DNA from: Cerioporus squamosus
Lineage: Eukaryota; Basidiomycota; Agaricomycetes; Polyporales; Polyporaceae
Direction of reading: 5' to 3'
DNA: 64,000 nt
NCBI GenBank assembly: GCA_022592435.1
Contig: JABYQS010000086.1
Coordinates: forward strand, 62,001 to 126,000
Positions 1 through 11,520 of the stretch are shown here, one piece after another (position 1 is the first letter of the stretch; each line of letters starts with the position of its first letter). The notes under the pieces were generated by a model. That model was not told where the DNA came from. It did no database searches and was given only the letters and a program-made list of their open reading frames with translations. The translations under genes and the position numbers were made by a program.

Positions 1-33
1 GTAGTAACTGCGCACCTGACTGGACTTTATTAG

Positions 34-827
34 ATTGGTGGCTGGCCGGCATACCTCATCCGTAACGCTTCTGGCCAAGTCCGTTACCCTGAGGGCACCA
101 ATCGTATGTCGTGTGATACCTCGATATGCAGCTCTGGCTCACATCTCCGTAGACTTCGCGCCTTCCTCCGTGATGTTCCGCCCCCACCAGCGCGGTCAGA
201 TCATCATCTCCAACATCGGTATCATGCTTTGGCTCGGCGCTCTTGGCCTGGCTATCAACCGTTTTGGATTCTTCGAGGTCTTCCGCACCTATCTCATCCC
301 CTACCTCTGGTACGTTTTCCCTTTCGCGGGTGATCTGTAGCCCTCTAACATTGGATCCCAGGGTAAACCACTGGCTCGTCCTCATCACTTTCCTCCAGCA
401 CACCGACCCTGTCCTGCCCCACTACCGCGCCTCTGAGTTCACCTTCCCCCGTGGTGCGCTCTCGACGCTCGACCGCAAACTTCTTGGAGACCTCGGCAGC
501 GTCATGGGTTGGCTCGGCGCCTTTGCGACGCACGGTATCTCTGAGACGCACGTTCTCCACCACGTCTCTAGCAAGATCCCCCACTACCACGCATGGGAGG
601 CTACCGATGCCCTCCGCAAGCGCCTTGCTCAGAACGGCATCCATCTCCGAGGCCGCCCTGGAGGCTGGGCTGAGGTGTACCGTGTGTTCAGGGAGTGCAA
701 GTTCGTCGAGGACGAGGGCGACATCTTGTTCTACAAGAACGCGTACGGCCTGGCGGCGACGCGCCCCGTCTACACGGACAACTCTGCGAGCGACTCGGGT
801 ATCGAAATCCTCGACAAGGACGCATAG
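34..827 (+). CDS. Delta-12-type fatty acid desaturase, C-terminal part (gene cut by window start)
   Basis: Integral ER membrane desaturase that inserts a double bond into an oleoyl chain, giving linoleate. The window opens inside an intron. Exons are 34-103, 153-309 and 362-827, with introns of 49 and 52 nt, and the joined frame ends at TAG 825-827. Visible landmarks are the segment SSVMFRPHQRGQ, a hydrophobic stretch (NIGIMLWLGALGLAI), LQHTDPVLPHYRA, and the third histidine box HVLHH in the last exon. The first two histidine boxes lie upstream of the window. The C-terminal layout agrees with fungal FAD2-like delta-12 desaturases; a delta-12/delta-15 bifunctional enzyme cannot be excluded. 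The first part of the gene is missing only because of the window edge. Confidence 0.9.
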
Positions 828-1818
828 ATACCCGCGTTCCTCTGTTGTGTCGCACTCGCATTGCTGTCGCCCCTCCACATTCACTTTGGTTTGCCGCTGC
901 CTGACACGACCTCATCCACGCACACTGTCACGTAACACCCAGACATAACGCCTTTCTGTCATGTTCTACTGCACAACGGACACGGCGTGTTACTGGCGGA
1001 CGCAGCCAACGCTCCAGGTTGTGTGAGCAGTTCTGCGAACGACGGGGTTGTACGACGTAGAATGAGATAGAAGATACGGTTCCGTAGGTTAGAGAGCGCA
1101 ATAATGATTCGGATTTACAGGAGTCTGAACACTGGTGTACCGAAGGCTTGCGCTCGAGACAGACGTCCACCTTCTCTTCAACCTTGGACAACCTGAGACT
1201 ATGTATACGTTCTTCAATTCTTTTGCAGGCCGGATGCTGGTCGGTCGTTGGCCGCGGTCGTGCACTTCGCGCGGCAAACTCCTGCAAGTTGACGGGCGCT
1301 CCTCGAGGTAGTATGCCCTCTTCTCTCCCTCTTACGCACCCACCGTTCAGCTATATATACAGGAGATAGGCTTGGAGGGAACATCGCCGAGACAACTCTT
1401 TCGAGTTCTCCCGCGGTCTTTCCAACGCAAGCCTTTCGTCGAGGTTGCAATGCAGCATGTAAGGAGCTTCGCCGCCTTATCGAGCGTCCAGAAGAATGTA
1501 GCAGCCTACATACTTGCAAGTCTTGCAGGAAATACGGTTCACTTGGATCGTGGAACACGGTGGTACTTATCACGCACGATGTAGACGCCAAAGAAAAATG
1601 CCATGGAAGAGTTACAGTGGACTGCCTAGATTTTGATACGGCATGTAGCATACGTCGTGACTGCCACGTCGGTCGTCCTGCAGCATGGGCTCGGGGATGT
1701 GCGGAGAGATGGTTCATACAACAGACAGCAGCGCAAATGGGGGAGAGTGTGTGCCCAAACCAGCAAGGCGCGAACCAGACGCCCGATCACCAACAACCGG
1801 AGGGAGCGAGCGAGAAAT
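828..1818. other. Intergenic, convergent 3' flanks
   Basis: This is the gap between the convergent desaturase and RPS19 genes. Open frames here are short, overlap on both strands and show no recognisable motif. I see no gene. Confidence 0.5.
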
Positions 1819-2533
1819 CTACTCCTCGTCCTCGTCCTCCTCTTCCTCCTCCTCATCCTCCTCCTCCTCGCGGGCAGCCTCGACGACGGCGGTGGCGATG
1901 CGGTCGAGGTCGCGCTGGCCGTCCTGGGAGATGCGGCGGCCGCCGTTGTCGGTCTGCTCGAGGACGCCGATCTTCTCGAGCGACTGGCAGATCTTGCGCT
2001 GCACAGACGCGGACGAGTCGGCGTGATGCGAGGGGCGGTTGCCGCGCCGCTTGGCGCCGCCGTGCAGCTTCGTCAGGGCGCCGATGCCGACGTCTTTCCG
2101 GAGGTAGATGTGTCTTGCGATCGCAGCTGTTTGGCGTGGAGGAGGATTCGGTAGAGGGTGCAGATGACGATGGGATAGGTGCACATATAAGGGAGCACAG
2201 AGAAGGGATTCGGGACAAGCAGGAAGGATGATTTAGGGAGGAGAGAGCAAGACTGTCAGGGAAAGGGTAGATCGCACAAGTCACGGAGCGTACGGACCTG
2301 CGCGGACGTAGTACCAGTCGGGGTCATACGGAGCAAGCTCCTTGAATGAGCCGGTTTTGACGAGGTCAACCCAGGTGGGCACCTCGAGCTTGCCCGATCG
2401 CTTGAGGTGGGATGCGTATGCAGAGATGAAGGCCTCCGCGCTGTTTCGCACACGCAGTACAAGTCGATCAGCCAGAGCTACGGCATGTGAATTCGAGCAG
2501 AACAACGCACCTGATGTCTCGTACGCCCGGCAT
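1819..2533 (-). CDS. RPS19: 40S ribosomal protein S19 (eS19)
   Basis: Small-subunit ribosomal protein needed for 18S rRNA maturation and 40S assembly. Exons on the minus strand are 2533-2511 (23 nt), 2440-2298 (143 nt) and 2126-1819 (308 nt), giving 157 aa. The start MPGVRDISAEAF is split after 23 nt, as is common for fungal RPS19. Family landmarks follow in order: [73 protein letters not shown]. The odd feature is a C-terminal tail made almost only of Glu and Asp (about 16 residues after VVEAAR), absent from human RPS19. The second intron (171 nt) uses a GTCCGT donor, which is less typical but is the site that keeps the conserved frame. Confidence 0.97.
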
Positions 2534-3481
2534 TTTGTTGGGATGTGGGAAGGAGAAGAGAGATTACCTTGAGGACGGGCGGGAGAGCGTCGGGCGCGTC
2601 GTTGGCGGCGGTGTGTGGATTGAGGGCGAGAGCGGCAAATTTGAGTTCAAAGCCAGACATCCCTTCTGTGCAGTTCTGTGCTTAGTCAGCAGCCGCTCAG
2701 CTCCGGCGCCTGTCTGCCTTGTCCCGCCAATAGATGGCATTTAGTGACCTCTTCCCAACCAGTGTACCTTCACTCTGTGTCTCTCGCAATTACCACGGAG
2801 CAGCGTAGTTTCTCAGCACTTGCTGCATCAGAGTCTCCGCGTTGTGCTTAGAGTCGCTGCATGCCGGCTAAGACTGGACGAGAGCCTGGTATGCCAGCAC
2901 AGCCACATCTGGTTGCACTCTACCGGCGCGACCATGCTCGACGGGATCTTGGACGTGTTTGTGCCGTGCAACGATATCCCGGTCATCGCTGGCATATGCT
3001 TCCTCTACAGCCATGTTGCTTTCTTCTTGATCATTGATCAGTGTGCTTCTATGGGCTAGTCAGCGCTTGGAGTACACACGACGTGAATCGTTCAGGTAGT
3101 ACAGCCTTTGTCGAATCTCCTGACGACGACGATAATCCATGTACTTGTTTCCAGGTAATACATACCCTGCGGGCTCGCAGCACGTTGCAACCTGTCGCGG
3201 ACTTCGGGCATGAGACGCTCGTCATGTTTGGAAACCTTATATCGTCGAAGAGTCGTGGTTCTCTTCTCGGTGACCCGGCACTCTCTCACTGGCAGTAATA
3301 CGTGTGAGCCCCTCTCCTCAGTCCATGTTGCTTACCATGCACCCAAAGTCCCTAGGTCCTGCTACCTCCAGCCGGCTTTGCGAACCATCGGCTGCGACCG
3401 TAAGTGCCGTTATAACTCGATAATGTGACGCACAATGACAGAGTGCCCTAGGATCCAGCAGGATGTCCGAAACGTGAAGAC
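2534..3481. other. Intergenic, divergent promoters
   Basis: This region lies between the divergently transcribed RPS19 and F-box-like genes. It holds only short unsupported open frames. Confidence 0.5.
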
Positions 3482-5041
3482 ATGCCGACCTTCATAAGCA
3501 CACTGAACGCTGACGTGCACCTCGGGATCATGTCTTTCTTGCCCACATCCGACCTCTCGTCCCTGTTACGGACTTGCCAGTACTTCCTCAAAATTGGGAT
3601 CCCCTCACTATGTCTACACACTGGCAAGACGCCGATCGAGAGAAGACAGCACGTCCTTTCCTTATGCGACTTCTTACGCGTTGGTAGCCTGGACTCGCGA
3701 GACAAGCATATTCAGAGCCTGTGGTTCCGTCTTCCCTCTCAGCAAGGGGAAGTCGGGAAGGCCATCCTCACAATTCTTTACAACTGCGGAGGATTGCGCA
3801 GTCTGCGCATGGATACTTGGGACGACCGCGTTGACCCGATCGTTGTGCTGAACGCCATCGTAACTTCGCTGAAGTCCCTTGACGATCTATCGATTGCGCT
3901 TACGCCGGACCTAGCAGAGGACGCCCACAGGCTTTCCCTCGTCCCGCTGCGTCGACTAACATTCCAGTGGCCGCGTAGCCCACCAGCGCCGATCGAGGTG
4001 CGGCGCAGCGTCCTCTGGACCATCAGGCCCCTCGCGAAAACGCTCGTAGAGCTGGTCAACGTCAATCCCCGCTCAGACATGCGCACGCCGTTCACCCTGG
4101 TGCGGAAGCTCGGACTGGCGATGGACCGTAGCGAAACCTTCATCCGCGATGCCGTCCGCACGTTCCCTAACGTCACCCACGTTAGCTTGCACTCTGAACA
4201 CCATCGCCGGTGCCATTGGGATGTGGAAGGGCCAGGAGAGGACAACGCTACCAGGGGTCGTAACAAGTCTTGCTGGACCAAGGACTTCCCGCGCGCATGG
4301 CCCTCCCTGACCGCGGTTTGGGCTGAGGACGTGTGCGGGGCGTACTGCCTCGGCATGGTTCGCTCCGTGCGGGCCGTCTCCCTTCCCCTCACACTCGATT
4401 CGAGGTTCTACATGCTTCCGACCGTCCTGCAGGACTTGCAACCGCGCTTCCTTGAGCTGCGCGTCGACCTTGACGATCCGAGGATCTGCACCGGTATCCT
4501 CGACCGTCTACGGATGCCGAATTGGCAGTGGCTCGCAGACCCAGCCAATGCGTACCTGTCGCACTTGACGTTGCGTCTTGAAGGCCTGGATCGCGTACCG
4601 GTGTACGCGTCCTATCAAACCGAGGCAAAGCTGATACTTGTGAGTTGCGTCCGCTTCCGGGCAGTGACTCGTGAGATGGTCTGGCATTGACTTCATGTAT
4701 CTTGACAGGATGGTTTTGCTTTGGCCCTGCGCAAGTCTTCTCTGACACACCTACTCCTGCGGTACCCGGGCCGTCAGCATGCAGACGATGCAGACGCAAT
4801 CGTTGCCGATGCTCTGCAGTGTGCTACGAAACTAGCGAAAGCGTCCCCGACCCTATGTTGGATCGGCCTTGAAACTTGCGCTGGAGAACTGCTCTGTTGG
4901 GATGTGTTGCGCGCACAAGCCACTAGCTCGGTAGATCGAGGCGGGGGAGAGCAAACGAATTTGGTGAAGATGATTGGATATGCCGGTGTAAGGGTCTTCG
5001 AGGAGGAAGGCATGGACGTGTTCCAGTACGTGCGGTTGTGA
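3482..5041 (+). CDS. F-box-like protein of a basidiomycete-expanded type
   Basis: Two exons, 3482-4639 and 4709-5041, with a GTGAGT...ACAG intron of 69 nt, give 496 aa. The N-terminus (about residues 9-45, LNADVHLGIMSFLPTSDL followed by a Leu-rich TCQYFL helix) has the F-box pattern that would bind Skp1 in an SCF ubiquitin ligase. The rest is Leu-rich and repeat-like without clear LRR periodicity, as in the many F-box proteins of Agaricomycetes. A diverged, truncated paralog lies at 24602-25714 with an intron at the matching place (before LTHLLL). The shared C-terminal motif is AKAS-TL-WIGLE. The substrate is unknown, and the F-box call is by pattern only. Confidence 0.75.
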
Positions 5042-5785
5042 CAGGACACAGTGGCAAGGCGATGGGGGGAGTATGCACGAGGTGACATATGAGTATGTTC
5101 TCGTTTGTGATCATGACACAAAGTAGGCTGACGGGCCAGTGAGCATGTAGCGTGTCGTGGGACCCTAGCCTAGGCTGGTGCATTGCGAGGTGAGCTGTGC
5201 CGCATTAGTTATGGTGCGGCCCGTATGCTAACCTTGCGTATGCTGCGGGGCTACCCCGGCTGTTAAGCAGCCTTCTCTGATGCGGCTATGATGACGAGGC
5301 GTCCGCAAACTCGGACAACCTTAAGTTTCAGAACTTTCCCTGCAGGCCTGGCCTCCGTTTCAATTACAATGCACCGGTTTGTCCTCGGATATCTGGCGAA
5401 GCATCCACCGTCAACGATGCAATAGCTTCAGCACTGCGCACGAACTGCGCAGCAGTATCTATGATTGCATGCTCCTTACATGCTGCTCCAGGCGCCGGGA
5501 TATCACACAATCTCGGTCCTGTTTGATTCAGGTGCAGATTGAATTCGCATAATGGGCATGAAGACCGTTAGGGGAGGCGCTCGCAGCCACATCTCCGTTC
5601 AACTTGCGCCCCAGTCTCACACTGTCAAGCTGCAAGTCTGCTTCGCATCCTACCCTACGGCCAAGCTCAGCGTATACACGACGGTGTCAGTCTTCAATAT
5701 TCAATACTTGTATTGCGAAACGAGCGGTGGACGAAACGCTTTCCTATGCGGTATCGCTTGAGTGGACGGTTAGTGCCATGGCATG
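5042..5785. other. Intergenic
   Basis: 3' flank of the F-box-like gene and distal upstream region of the first 7-TM-type gene. No convincing gene is seen. Confidence 0.5.
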
Positions 5786-5920
5786 TCGTCATATAATTGC
5801 TCATATATCGTATCTCCTGCTTAGTCCCATGACACAGCCCATAGCGCGCGGCGTGCACGAATCGCTCCCAAAGTGGACCGAAGCCTGACCGCAGTCGAAG
5901 TCGCCGCTGGCCAAGGCCTC

Positions 5921-5926
5921 TATAAG
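5921..5926 (+). promoter_or_regulatory. TATA-like box (TATAAG) of 7-TM-type gene 1
   Basis: TATAAG stands about 135 nt before the ATG. The same word, after the same CCATGACACAGCC upstream element, precedes the paralog at 9173-9178, so it has been kept since the duplication. Confidence 0.45.
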
Positions 5927-6058
5927 ACATGGCAGTCAGGCCCAGCGGAGACGAGCAGCGTTCAGCTCCTCGCCCATCCAAGTCGCGCGGAACGTCCCTT
6001 CTCAGCCTGAGCACCACCTTCCGTTTTGTTTCGAAGTCAATCTCGATACTAGCTCACG

Positions 6059-8353
6059 ATGGCCGATTCGACCGGGCTCGCCATTGTCACTGGGACGATA
6101 TCTTCTATCGCAGGGAGCGCGCTCGCCGCAGCCACGGGCACCGCGGCTGCTGCCAGTAGCTTCGCCACCTCTACTAGTTCTGTCGGAGACGCGACCTCGG
6201 ACCCCATGATTCCGAGCGGTTGGGGGTACAGCGGCAACGATCCCTCGCTTGACCTGCAGGCCTTCGTGATGAGATTCATCGACATGCTCCATGTAGCATT
6301 GGGGGCACTCGAGATTGGCTTAGTGCTTGCGGCGATGTGAGCTCGTTTGCTCGTATCATGAAGTCGTCCTACCTACTGACGCTGGTGCTTGTCGATAGGA
6401 CGTTCGGCGTTGTGGTCATGAAGGCGATCAGCTATTTCCGCGGAAACCCATCGGACGGCGCTTTGGTGAAGGCGACTGTGAGTGCTTCATCATATCTCCG
6501 GCGAAGACCAGATTCTCATCATCTCATGGTTCCTGCTCAGATTGCGAGCATGATGTACGTGGGCCAACATACATGCAAGGGAGCATGGCGCTGACGAAGC
6601 CGGCTGATCGCTAGCTTGCTCAACGTTGTACAGATGGTTGCGACTATCCATGGCACGTGGACCGCTGTCATTATTGACTTCGGCAGTTTGGACGACTTCG
6701 CTTCCCCGGCATGGTATGTGTGCTTACGATTCTTACTATGGACCTACGCTCACCTGTGACTGTCTGCCTGTAGGAGTATCACGGTAGGGTCAAAGTCCCA
6801 CAACTTCATCGTACAGCTCTCACATATCATGGCTTGTAGCTTCAGATTCTGTTTACGGTAAGCTCCGGCGGAACATCGAGTGCGCTTGCCCAACGCTGAT
6901 GTCTTCCTACTTCAGACTCTCACGGCATCGATCGCTCAGACGTGAGTCCATATAGCCTCACGGTTGTCTCGCCCGTGCTGAAAATCCGCGGCGTAGCTTC
7001 TTCGCGTTCCGGCTTCATGCCAGTAAGTCCGGATCTATCTGTCGTCGGGTCGATCTAATAGACTTGGCAAGTCATGCGCAATGTCTGGCTCACCATGACT
7101 ATTGTGAGTTACTGCTGTTATGTAGAGGTGAGATATGGACGCTGAGAGATTGTTGTTTGACAGCTATTCTTCACGGTCTTGCAACTTGGTGAGTGTGATG
7201 CTCTTGGCTGCAGCAATCATTGCACCTCATCATCTTCGTAAATCAGCGACCAGCATCTGTGAGTTCCCATTATGCATCGCCGTAGTATCGTACCGCTGAA
7301 TCTAGTGATCAGACGCTGTCACAGTGCTGTGAGTCCACGATACTCTCGGGCAATGTAGGTTGTGTACTGAATCAATACAGGTTCCACGTCGGAAATGCGG
7401 CAATTGTCATGTTTTACTCGGGAGATGTTGTAAGTACATGACCACATGATTTTCCTGGCAGCGTCACACGGATACTGACCCAGACCACCTCTGCAGTGGC
7501 CCATGGTCATGACATTCGCGATCTCCGCTGGCATCAACATTGTCATCGCGGCCGTAGCATACGTGCGGATGCAGAAGCCGTATGTGCTCCAGAAGTGCGT
7601 CTATGCACATCACGATCTGCGCATCTGGGCTGAGAGGAAGTGTGTGCAGGCATGGACGGACGACGTTTATGAGCGAACTGGAGTACTGGACCGCCAAGAG
7701 CTTGTTCTTCTGCGGGTAAGTGCTTTTATGGGACCAAGTGCTCGCAGAATGCACCCTGAGATGCCGGTTATTCCAGCATTGTCTCTACCTTCAACACAAT
7801 CGCGGTCGCGATCATGATGGCGAACATGACTTGGATTGCTGGGACGTGCGTCCTCGGAAACCGTATGTCGCCCTTCGCGCATTGTTGTCCGGGTTATACT
7901 GATTATAAAGCGCAAACGACCATCTAGTGTACACTCTCAGCGTGCTCTTGAAGTGAGTCTGAAAGTCTCGATGCGACTTGCGCTCTGTCCTTACGAACGT
8001 TTTCCTTCAGCTCGAACTCCCGCATACTCGCGATCCCGGTCGCCTCCGGCACTGTCCGTCCTCGCTCTGCCCCGCAGGTTGACCTCTCAGAGCGGGCTTC
8101 GTCGGCTACATTGGCCGACGACATGGCTATCTGGGAGGACATGGTCAAGTCCCAAGCTATCAAGGCGTCATTGACCAACGTGACAAAGGTCCGTGTCCTC
8201 GAGTCGTCCAGTTCACACCGCTGACACACGGTCCCACAGGACGCTGGCTTGCCTGCGTACACTGTCGGATATCACGTCAACGACGGCGCGGTAAGAATTA
8301 AAGCAGGCCAACTCCTTACGACTGCAGTATGCTGATGGTCATCGCAGGTTTGA
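6059..8353 (+). CDS. Multi-pass (7-TM-like, DUF6534-like) membrane protein, copy 1
   Basis: Twenty exons: 6059-6336, 6399-6477, 6541-6554, 6615-6713, 6774-6783, 6840-6857, 6916-6941, 6997-7022, 7072-7103, 7164-7188, 7247-7258, 7313-7328, 7381-7429, 7497-7594, 7650-7715, 7777-7862, 7928-7952, 8011-8188, 8240-8290 and 8348-8353. The joined frame is open for 397 aa. Several exons are only 10-18 nt. After an Ala/Ser/Thr-rich N-terminus come hydrophobic segments, including LGALEIGLVLAAMTFGVVV, LLNVVQMVATIHGTW, ITLQILFTTLTASIAQ-FFAFR, WLTMTILFFTVLQLA and FAISAGINIVIAAVAYV. This resembles the large fungal 7-TM DUF6534-type family (function unknown). Every exon length from exon 2 to 15 is identical in the paralog downstream, which supports the model. 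The final exon codes one Val and the stop. Confidence 0.8.
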
Positions 8354-8989
8354 ATGGAAGTAGTAAGGTTCACACTCCACGGTTACACCAGGCAACGGTT
8401 TCGCGCTCTTCGCATGTACGTATACTGTCCTACTTCGTTGTACTGACGTCGACACGGACAACCGTATGCATGTCTCCCGGACACGTACTAAAGATGTAAA
8501 TTACTCACGAGTTTTTCACGAGCATATGAGAGTTGATTGGTCCCAGTTTCGAGAGTGTCCGAAGCTCGACATCACAGGCATGGATCCTGGGCAGGATGCA
8601 AGAGGTTTGGCGGCTCGCCGAGGCAAGAACCGCGGGCGCTGACAGGTACTGCTATGTAGCATGCGACGATATGTATAGTACAACGGAGGCCGTGTCGGAA
8701 CTCTGAAATTGAATTCTGGTTGGCCACGGAGGGCTGACCATTGATCCATCGAACTCGAGGTCATTCGGGACGAGATTGATCGATATTGGTCTTTTCATGT
8801 CGGCGATCCTGCACGGTCCATACTCGCGGGAGTAGAAAGAACAAGGGATAATCAAATTCCCTACAAATTCCCAACAGTGGACCAGGACTTGAATCTGCTG
8901 TCAGACGAGGCGCCCGTTCAACAACTTGCGACTGCACTGCCTCGCAGCTTGGCCTCGAGTTTCGTAATTACCCCCAGGTGCCTTGTATT
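8354..8989. other. Spacer between tandem 7-TM-type genes
   Basis: Contains the duplicated 3' flank of copy 1 (to about 8580) and non-duplicated spacer. No gene is seen. Confidence 0.5.
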
Positions 8990-9172
8990 CAGTACGGGAT
9001 GCCGTCACAGAAGTGCTCATACCTCGTATCTCCTTGCCAGGTCCCATGACACAGCCCCACGGCCTGTCGATGTCGTGGAAGAACTGCGCAGTATTTGCGC
9101 CCAAAGTGTGGCGGAAGCCTGACCTCGACTCCCTGCCAGTGACCGAGGCAGTCCGGCGCTGGCTAAGTCGCG

Positions 9173-9178
9173 TATAAG
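9173..9178 (+). promoter_or_regulatory. TATA-like box (TATAAG) of 7-TM-type gene 2
   Basis: TATAAG stands about 95 nt before the ATG at 9274. Its position relative to the shared CCATGACACAGCC element matches copy 1. Confidence 0.45.
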
Positions 9179-9273
9179 ACGCAGATCCATGTTTGAGTCC
9201 CGTCGAACATCTCTTGTCAATACCTTCGTCGCCGTTATCTCGTTCAGCTTCGAGGTCAACTGCAATATTCACG

Positions 9274-11317
9274 ATGTCGTACCCGCTCGCGTCTACCTGC
9301 AGCGTTCCCGAGGTCCAAGTTCGGGATTTCATCCTGTCGTTGGATTCATTCATTCCTGTCTTCGGATCACTCGAGATTGGCCTAGTGTTCGCGTCCATGT
9401 AAGTGTGTCTGCTCTTACCAGCTCTACCATGTCTGATGACGCCTGTGCTCGTCTCCAGGACGTTCGGTGTTGTGGTCACGAAGGCGATCAGCTACTTCCG
9501 CCGAAACACACCGGATGGGGCTTTGGTGAAGACGACCGTGAGTGGATGCATATGTCCACGAAGACCTGTATCTGATCACCAGTTGTTTTCAGGTCGCGGG
9601 CATGCTGTACGTGAACGATATCTACTGCCAGAGGGCGTGCCGCTGACGAGACTGCCCTGATGCTAGGTTGCTCAACGTCGTACAGATGATTGCGACTATC
9701 CATGCCGCTTACACCGTATTCGTTATCTACTTCGGTCGTTTGGACGAATTCGCTTCATCACAGTGGTATGTGTTCCTCCAACTACCACCAGATCTTCGCT
9801 CACTTCTTGTAATATATCTGTAGGAGTATTACGGTGGGGTTAAGTTCTCGACAACTTTCATGGCAAAGCGCTTATGTATCTTGGCTCGTAGCTTCAGATC
9901 CTGTTTACGGTGCGCTCCTGAGGAAGTCCGATGTGCTTGGCTTATGTTGAACTTTCCCTGTTCCAGACTGTCACGGCATCGATCGCTCAAACGTGAGTCA
10001 ATATCATATCCCAACAGCTGTCTCACCTGTGCTGAATATTGTTGTAGTTTCTTTGCCTTCCGACTTCATGCCAGTGAGTGGAGCTCTACTGCTATCTGCT
10101 CATTGCCATCTACTCTATCTAACAACCTCGGGAAGTCATGCGTAATTACTTCCTCACCATAATCATTGTGAGTCACTCGAGCCACGATTCAATCAAACGA
10201 TGAATGCTAAGAGATTGTCGTTCCACAGCTCTTCTTCGTTCTTTTCCAACTCGGTGAGTGCGATGCTCTTTGCTGCAGCCCACACAGGACCTCATCACTC
10301 TCATATACCAGCGACCGCTATCTGTGAGTTCATCTTATGCGTCGCGATATTATCGTGCCTCTCATCCGGGTGACCACCGTGAACAGACTCTATCACACTG
10401 CTGTGAGTCCCTGGTATACTCTCGGACAATGCGGACCAGCGTACTCAATCGTCATACGATCATACAGGTTCACCGTGAGCCCCGCGTCAACACTCGGGTA
10501 CTCGGCGGACAATTTCGTGAGTGCATCCTGATCCACTTGTCAGCATCGTACGGACACCCAGACAGCCCGTGCAGTGGTCCATGATCATGACATTCTCGAT
10601 CTCCGCGGGAATCAACCTTGTCATCGCCCCCGTAGCATACGTGCGAATGCAGAAGCCGCATGTGCTCCAAAAGTAAGTCCAATCACACCTAAATCTGTGC
10701 ACACGGACTGAGCCAACATCTTGCAGGCACGGACGGACGACATTCATGAGCGAATTGGAGTACTGGACCGTCAAGAGCTTGTTCTTCTGCAGGTAAGCGT
10801 TTCCGAGGATGACTCCTAGGAAACACGCTGAGAAGCCGGCCTGTATTCCAGCTTCGTCTCTATTTTCGCCGCAATCACGGTCACCAGTATGATGTTCTGG
10901 GTTGCCGCGACGTGTGTCCTGGGGAACTGTACGTTGTAGTCTTTCGAGATTGGTCGTCTGGGAGTACTTCTAACAGCAATTCATCGCGCAGTGTACACCC
11001 TCAGCGTGCTCTTGACTGTCCTTTCTCGCTCGAACCCCCCGGTCGACCTCTCATACCGGGCTTCGGAGGTTACCTTGGCTGACAACACGGCTATCCGGGA
11101 GGAATTGGCCAAATGCCAGGCTATCATCGCCTCTCTGACCACCACGAAGGTTTGTGTTCCCGGGTGGCCGCAGACTTCACATTGCTGACACGTCCTCCAG
11201 GACGCCGGCTCACCCGAGCACACTGTTGGATACCACCTCAACGACGGCGCGGTAAGAACTAGATAATAGGGACATTTCCCTTTGAGCGCAGCATACTGAC
11301 CACCGATTCAGGTATGA
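9274..11317 (+). CDS. Multi-pass (7-TM-like, DUF6534-like) membrane protein, copy 2
   Basis: Nineteen exons: 9274-9398, 9459-9537, 9593-9606, 9667-9765, 9824-9833, 9892-9909, 9967-9992, 10048-10073, 10136-10167, 10229-10253, 10312-10323, 10387-10402, 10468-10516, 10575-10672, 10727-10792, 10852-10928, 10992-11149, 11201-11251 and 11312-11317. The frame is open for 328 aa. Exon lengths 2-15 equal those of copy 1 (79, 14, 99, 10, 18, 26, 26, 32, 25, 12, 16, 49, 98, 66). The N-terminus is about 50 aa shorter. Copy 1 exons 17 and 18 correspond to one exon here: the intron and the first part of copy 1 exon 18 are missing, in frame. It was probably formed by tandem duplication. Both copies look expressible. 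Confidence 0.8.
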
Positions 11318-11520
11318 ACGGAGGTGCCACCGTTCACTGGCAATTTGCACGGCAACGTACTACGCAAATGGTCTCGCGTTCCCCGGATATGGATCTATCG
11401 TGCTACTCTCTTGGACTGACGTCCTTACGGACATTTTACGGATGTAATATACTCACGAAATGTCTCACGAGCATATGAGAGTTGACTAGTCAAGAGTGTC
11501 CGAAGCTCAAGACCGGACAT

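Larger units (their letters stand above)
5786..8580. repeat. Tandem duplication unit 1 (7-TM-type gene with its promoter and 3' flank)
   Basis: Similarity to unit 2 (about 8990-11520) starts near the shared GCTCATA..TCGTATCTCC, runs through a shared CCCATGACACAGCC and a TATAAG box, covers the whole gene, and ends past the coding region in the shared ACGAGCATATGAGAGTTGA and GAGTGTCCGAAGCTC. The approximate ends were set by eye. Confidence 0.8.
8990..11520. repeat. Tandem duplication unit 2
   Basis: Diverged direct copy of unit 1 (about 5786-8580), with matching promoter words, exon-intron layout and 3' flank. The last shared word is GAGTGTCCGAAGCTC near 11500. Confidence 0.8.

Noticed and set aside
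1560..2231. 223-aa plus-strand open frame
   Set aside because: Pro/Arg/Gly-rich reading of the opposite strand of RPS19 exon 3 and its acidic tail.
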